Source of the DNA: Drosophila miranda
Lineage: Eukaryota > Arthropoda > Insecta > Diptera > Drosophilidae
Length of the DNA: 64,000 nucleotides
Assembly (NCBI RefSeq): GCF_003369915.1
Contig: NC_046677.1
Coordinates: 9,238,001-9,302,000, forward strand
Direction: 5' to 3'
The notes under the pieces are model-generated. The model was not told the origin of the DNA and did not search any database. It saw only the letters and a program-made list of their open reading frames with translations. Position numbers and translations under genes: made by a program. Shown in pieces: positions 58,677 through 64,000 of this stretch (its first letter is position 1; the number at the start of each line of letters is the position of its first letter).

Positions 58677-59649
58677 ATGAGGGACGAAAGTGAGGATTCC
58701 TGCTGCCTGCCCTTCAAGGAGGAGTTCCAGCGCTCCAAGTTCTCGCTTCATCACGACGATCCCGGTGTCTTTTGTCGGTCTCAATGGCAGCACGGAGATC
58801 GAAGTATTCTCTGGGTTCTGTACCGCTGGCTCCTCGTTGCTTTCTATGCTACTGGGGTGATTATGAGTTTCATAAAGGTCTTTAACGAAGGCACTTGGTT
58901 TATCTATCTCACGCATTGGGGCTTCAGTCTGTGCCTTTATGTATGCATCTATGGCGCTGTGGTGGCCACCATTTACTTCATCAGACCCTCGTATTTCGGT
59001 GAGAATCTTAATCCATTGAAGATTTCCCTTATGAAAACGACAAGGGACTCCACTTGCAGCTCCTGGCAGCGTGGCGCTGAAGATCTATTGGCTTTCCCAT
59101 TTCACAACTGTGACGCTGTCGATGTTGATAACGCTTATTTATTGGGCAGCGCTCTATCCATGTCAGTAGATCTTCTGAAAAGGTTACAGAATTCTGTATC
59201 ATCATTGTATCATCCCGTAGCCATGCCAGAAGTCGGTGCAGATTTGAACAATCTCTGGGAGCACGCCTTCAACTCGATTTTCATGGTCCTGGACTGCTTC
59301 ATCCTTGCCTTTCCCGCGCACATCATGCACTTTATATATCCCTTTGCGGTGATCATCACATTTGGAATTTTCTCGCTGATCTACCACTGGTGCGACGGAC
59401 ATGACTTGTAAGTGTTGAGTGCTATCAAATTCCTTTAGGTTTTCTCCTCCATGGCCCACTTTCAGTGATGGCAATCCCTTCATCTATCCCATCTTGGACT
59501 GGGCTAGACCAGGCCTGGCCATTGGTACGATTTGTGGCTGTATCGTGCTGGTGAGCTTCTTCTGCATTTGTGTCTTTGGGTTCTACAGACTCCGTTTGTG
59601 CATCTACAACCGATGTTCGAGGAAGCAGAAAAGAGTGCAAATTGCTTGA
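58677..59649 (+). CDS. Rolling-stone-family membrane protein (tandem copy 2)
   Basis: CDS: join of 58677-58998, 59060-59161, 59221-59407 and 59466-59649 (264 aa). Exons 1 to 3 (322, 102 and 187 bases) have exactly the same lengths as in tandem copy 1. Landmarks: CLPFKEEFQRSKFSLHHDDP, FCRSQWQHGDRSILWVLYRW, WFIYLTHWGFSLCLY, SVALKIYWLSHFTTVT, EHAFNSIFMVLDCFILAFPAHIMHFIYPF, LIYHWCDGHDF and FIYPILDWARPG. Intron 2 begins with GTCAGT, where copy 1 has GTGAGT. If intron 1 (61 bases) is left in, an artificial 290-residue frame results that is wrong after YFG. The stop lies 86 bp from the stop of CSN2 on the other strand, so the 3' UTRs probably overlap. Confidence 0.9.
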
Positions 59650-59735
59650 TTTTGAATAAAGGATAGCGGATATATATTCTAGATATTTTAATGGGTTGAA
59701 AAAGCCACAAATTGGCGTAGAGTATAGCTACATAT

Positions 59736-61377
<1,642 letters not shown>

Positions 61378-61443
61378 TCTCAATCGCTTTTTCTTAATTT
61401 TTTTACAAAAATATAAAAATTCAGTGTCTTACAATCCAGTGTT

Positions 61444-61451
61444 TATCGATA
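61444..61451. promoter_or_regulatory. DRE (TATCGATA) in CSN2 promoter with Ohler-6-like repeats
   Basis: The palindrome TATCGATA, the DREF-binding element common in fly housekeeping promoters, lies 67 bp upstream of the CSN2 ATG. Just beyond it are AAAATATACCGTCC (61451), GAAATATACCGAAA (about 61472) and AAAATATACCGTAAATATACTG (about 61503). These resemble, in reverse, the Drosophila core-promoter motif 6 consensus KTYRGTATWTTT. This suits a broad, housekeeping start for CSN2. The start site itself is not visible. Confidence 0.7.
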
Positions 61452-61469
61452 AAATATACCGTCCGACCT

Positions 61470-64000
61470 TAGAAATATACCGAAACATACAGCCTCATTT
61501 TCAAAATATACCGTAAATATACTGACGAATTCAGGTTCAATTTTACATATTGCTCGTTTTTGATATTCCGTCGAATATTACCAGCTATATAGAACATTTA
61601 GCCGTGCCCACATAATTTTAGCCCATTGATGAATCAATTTTCTACACAATTGGTTAGTTTTTAGTCCTTGCTTTTACTGTATTTCGACTAAAACAAGGTT
61701 TAAACAAAATAGTTCAACAAAAAAAAAGTCGCAGTGTTGCTAGTATTTGAAGACATGATGCGTGTATAGGCCTTTGTGCACCCTATTTCGTTAATATTAT
61801 ATGTAGCTCAAACGCAATTTACTAAGACCTTTTCTCAAATTGACATGTTTTTGACTTATTCATGTGTATTATTAGTATCTTGTATATATTTATGTCGATC
61901 CTGATACCTACTGAGCCTTGGAAGACAAACGTATTCACAATTCTATAACATTCATTTCCCCCAGGGTATGTGTGCATGGAATTAGCAACATGTTTGTGTA
62001 TGGAATGAGACTCATTGTTGCAAAAGCGAAACTGCGGCGAATCGGGTATTGCCTATATTTCAAGCTATATAGATTTGCCCACTTAGCTTTATCCCATAGA
62101 TAAATGCATTTTCTACAAGATTGCTTCTTTTAATTACCTTTATGTATTTTATTTTGACCAAAAAACGGTTTTCAAGTAAATGTTGCCGCAACTTTTGTGT
62201 ATGGAATGCGCAACATTTGTGTATGGAATGAGACTCATTGTTGCTAAGGCGAACTGGGGCGAACTGCGGCGAATTAAAAAAAAACGACCAATTCCTCATA
62301 TTCTTTGTTCCGTTGAATAATACCATCTATATGGAACATTTAGCCATGCCCACTCAATTTTGTACGATTGATGAATCAATTCTATACATGATTGGTCTAT
62401 TCGAAATACTTGCATTTATTGGATTTTGATATAACATTGAAAATGAAATTAATAGATTGATGAAATTGACAAAAATACCATGGGAGCGCGGCGAAAACCA
62501 GTTTCTACAGTATGACCCTCAGAAATATACCAAAATATACTGGCTCATTTCAAAATATACCGTAAATATACTGACGAATTCAGGTTCTATTTTACATATT
62601 GCTCGTTTTTGATATTCCGTCGAATATTACCAGCTATATAGAACATTTAGCCGTGCCCACATAATTTTAGCCCATTGATGAATCAATTTTCTACACAATT
62701 GGTTAGTTTTTAGTCCTTGCTTTTACTGTATTTTGACTAAAACAAGGTTTAAACAAAATAGTTCAACAAAAAAAAAAGTCGCAGTGTTGCTAGTATTTGA
62801 AGACATGATGCGTGTATAGGCCTTTGTGCACCCTATTTCGTTAATATTATATGTAGCTCAAACGCAATTTACTAAGACCTTTTCTCAAATTGACATGTTT
62901 TTGACTTATTCATGTGTATTATTAGTATCTTGTATATATTTATGTCGATCCTGATACCTACTGAGCCTTGGAAGACAAACGTATTCACAATTCTATAACA
63001 TTCATTTCCCCCAGGGTATGTGTGCATGGAATTAGCAACATGTTTGTGTATGGAATGAGACTCATTGTTGCAAAAGCGAAACTGCGGCGAATCGGGTATT
63101 GCCTATATTTCAAGCTATATAGATTTGCCCACTTAGCTTTATCCCATAGATAAATGCATTTTCTACAAGATTGCTTCTTTTAATTACCTTTATGTATTTT
63201 ATTTTGACCAAAAAACGGTTTTCAAGTAAATGTTGCCGCAACTTTTGTGTATGGAATGCGCAACATTTGTGTATGGAATGAGACTCATTGTTGCTAAGGC
63301 GAACTGGGGCGAACTGCGGCGAATTAAAAAAAAACGACCAATTCCTCATATTCTTTGTTCCGTTGAATAATACCATCTATATGGAACATTTAGCCATGCC
63401 CACTCAATTTTGTACGATTGATGAATCAATTCTATACATGATTGGTCTATTCGAAATACTTGCATTTATTGGATTTTGATATAACATTGAAAATGAAATT
63501 AATAGATTGATGAAATTGACAAAAATACCATGGGAGCGCGGCGAAAACCAGTTTCTACAGTATGACCCTCAGAAATATACCAAAATATACTGGCTCATTT
63601 CAAAATATACCGTAAATATACTGACGAATTCAGGTTCTATTTTACATATTGCTCGTTTTTGATATTCCGTCGAATATTACCAGCTATATAGAACATTTAG
63701 CCGTGCCCACATAATTTTAGCCCATTGATGAATCAATTTTCTACACAATTGGTTAGTTTTTAGTCCTTGCTTTTACTGTATTTTGACTAAAACAAGGTTT
63801 AAACAAAATAGTTCAACAAAAAAAAAAGTCGCAGTGTTGCTAGTATTTGAAGACATGATGCGTGTATAGGCCTTTGTGCACCCTATTTCGTTAATATTAT
63901 ATGTAGCTCAAACGCAATTTACTAAGACCTTTTCTCAAATTGACATGTTTTTGACTTATTCATGTGTATTATTAGTATCTTGTATATATTTATGTCGATC
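61470..64000. repeat. 1,050-bp tandem repeat with three-monomer internal structure
   Basis: The sequence from about 61470 recurs at +1050 (about 62520) and again at about 63570, running off the window, so about 2.4 units are seen. Units 2 and 3 look identical over the visible part. Unit 1 differs at a few places (for example AAACATACAGCCTCATTTT against AAATATACTGGCTCATTT, and a one-base shorter A run). Within a unit, three diverged monomers can be aligned on a (C)TATATAG/GAACATTTAG or ATTTGCCCACTTAG block and a GAT(G/A)AAT block followed by TCTACA.GATTG, near 61585, 62085 and 62330. The motif GTGTATGGAATG recurs three times. The unit codes for nothing credible. Its start carries the AAATATACC motifs of the CSN2 promoter region. 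Confidence 0.85.

Noticed and set aside
58539-59411. 290-codon open frame in the second tandem rolling-stone gene
   Set aside because: It reads through the 61-base intron 1 and is out of frame after YFG. The spliced model matches its twin exactly in exon lengths.
61918-63479. Identical open frames of 61, 88 and 63 codons repeated at +1050
   Set aside because: They repeat only because the DNA is a tandem repeat. The translations resemble nothing and overlap on both strands.

Overview
The window is nuclear DNA from a fruit fly, most likely a Drosophila of the obscura group. Genes have short introns with GT-AG ends, and the protein families include rolling stone, COP9 subunit 2, janus/ocnus-type phosphohistidine phosphatase and DUF229. 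Three copies of a DINE-1/INE-1-type Helitron-related element carry the block typical of Drosophila. The neighbours rost, CSN2 (alien) and a two-domain adenylate kinase match, from memory, the 2L (Muller B) region around 30A of D. melanogaster. The group assignment is inference.

Layout. 0-6.2 kb: non-coding, with a perfect short hairpin and a diverged copy of the repeat found at the right end. 6.2-7.8 kb: a minus-strand membrane protein with APD1-4/DUF4792-DUF4793-like features. 7.8-12.5 kb: non-coding, with one short DINE-1 copy. 12.5-33.8 kb: a tandem array of eight DUF229 (alkaline-phosphatase-like fold) genes or remnants. Two lie on the minus strand and have lost catalytic motifs. Four intact copies lie on the plus strand, and two are pseudogenes. 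An intronless proteasome beta1-type copy with a one-base frameshift sits inside the array. 30.9-32.1 kb: a DINE-1 copy that stops about 20 bp before the ATG of the last, dead DUF229 gene. 34.1-38.3 kb: a two-domain adenylate kinase with a predicted acylated N-terminus. 41.7-59.6 kb: four rolling-stone-family genes, among them the probable rost orthologue, with a janus-family gene and an inverted DINE-1 copy between them. 59.7-61.4 kb: COP9 signalosome subunit 2, with a DRE in its promoter. 61.5-64 kb: a 1,050-bp tandem repeat built of three diverged monomers, running off the window.

The exon chains were worked out by hand from splice signals, and every multi-exon CDS sums to a multiple of three. 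The best leads are the DUF229 array with its mixture of catalytic-looking and degenerate members and signs of gene conversion, the proteasome beta1 copy, the acylated and half-degenerate adenylate kinase, the long hairpin 75 bp upstream of the janus-family gene, and the higher-order repeat abutting CSN2. No wholly new multi-gene system could be shown from sequence alone.
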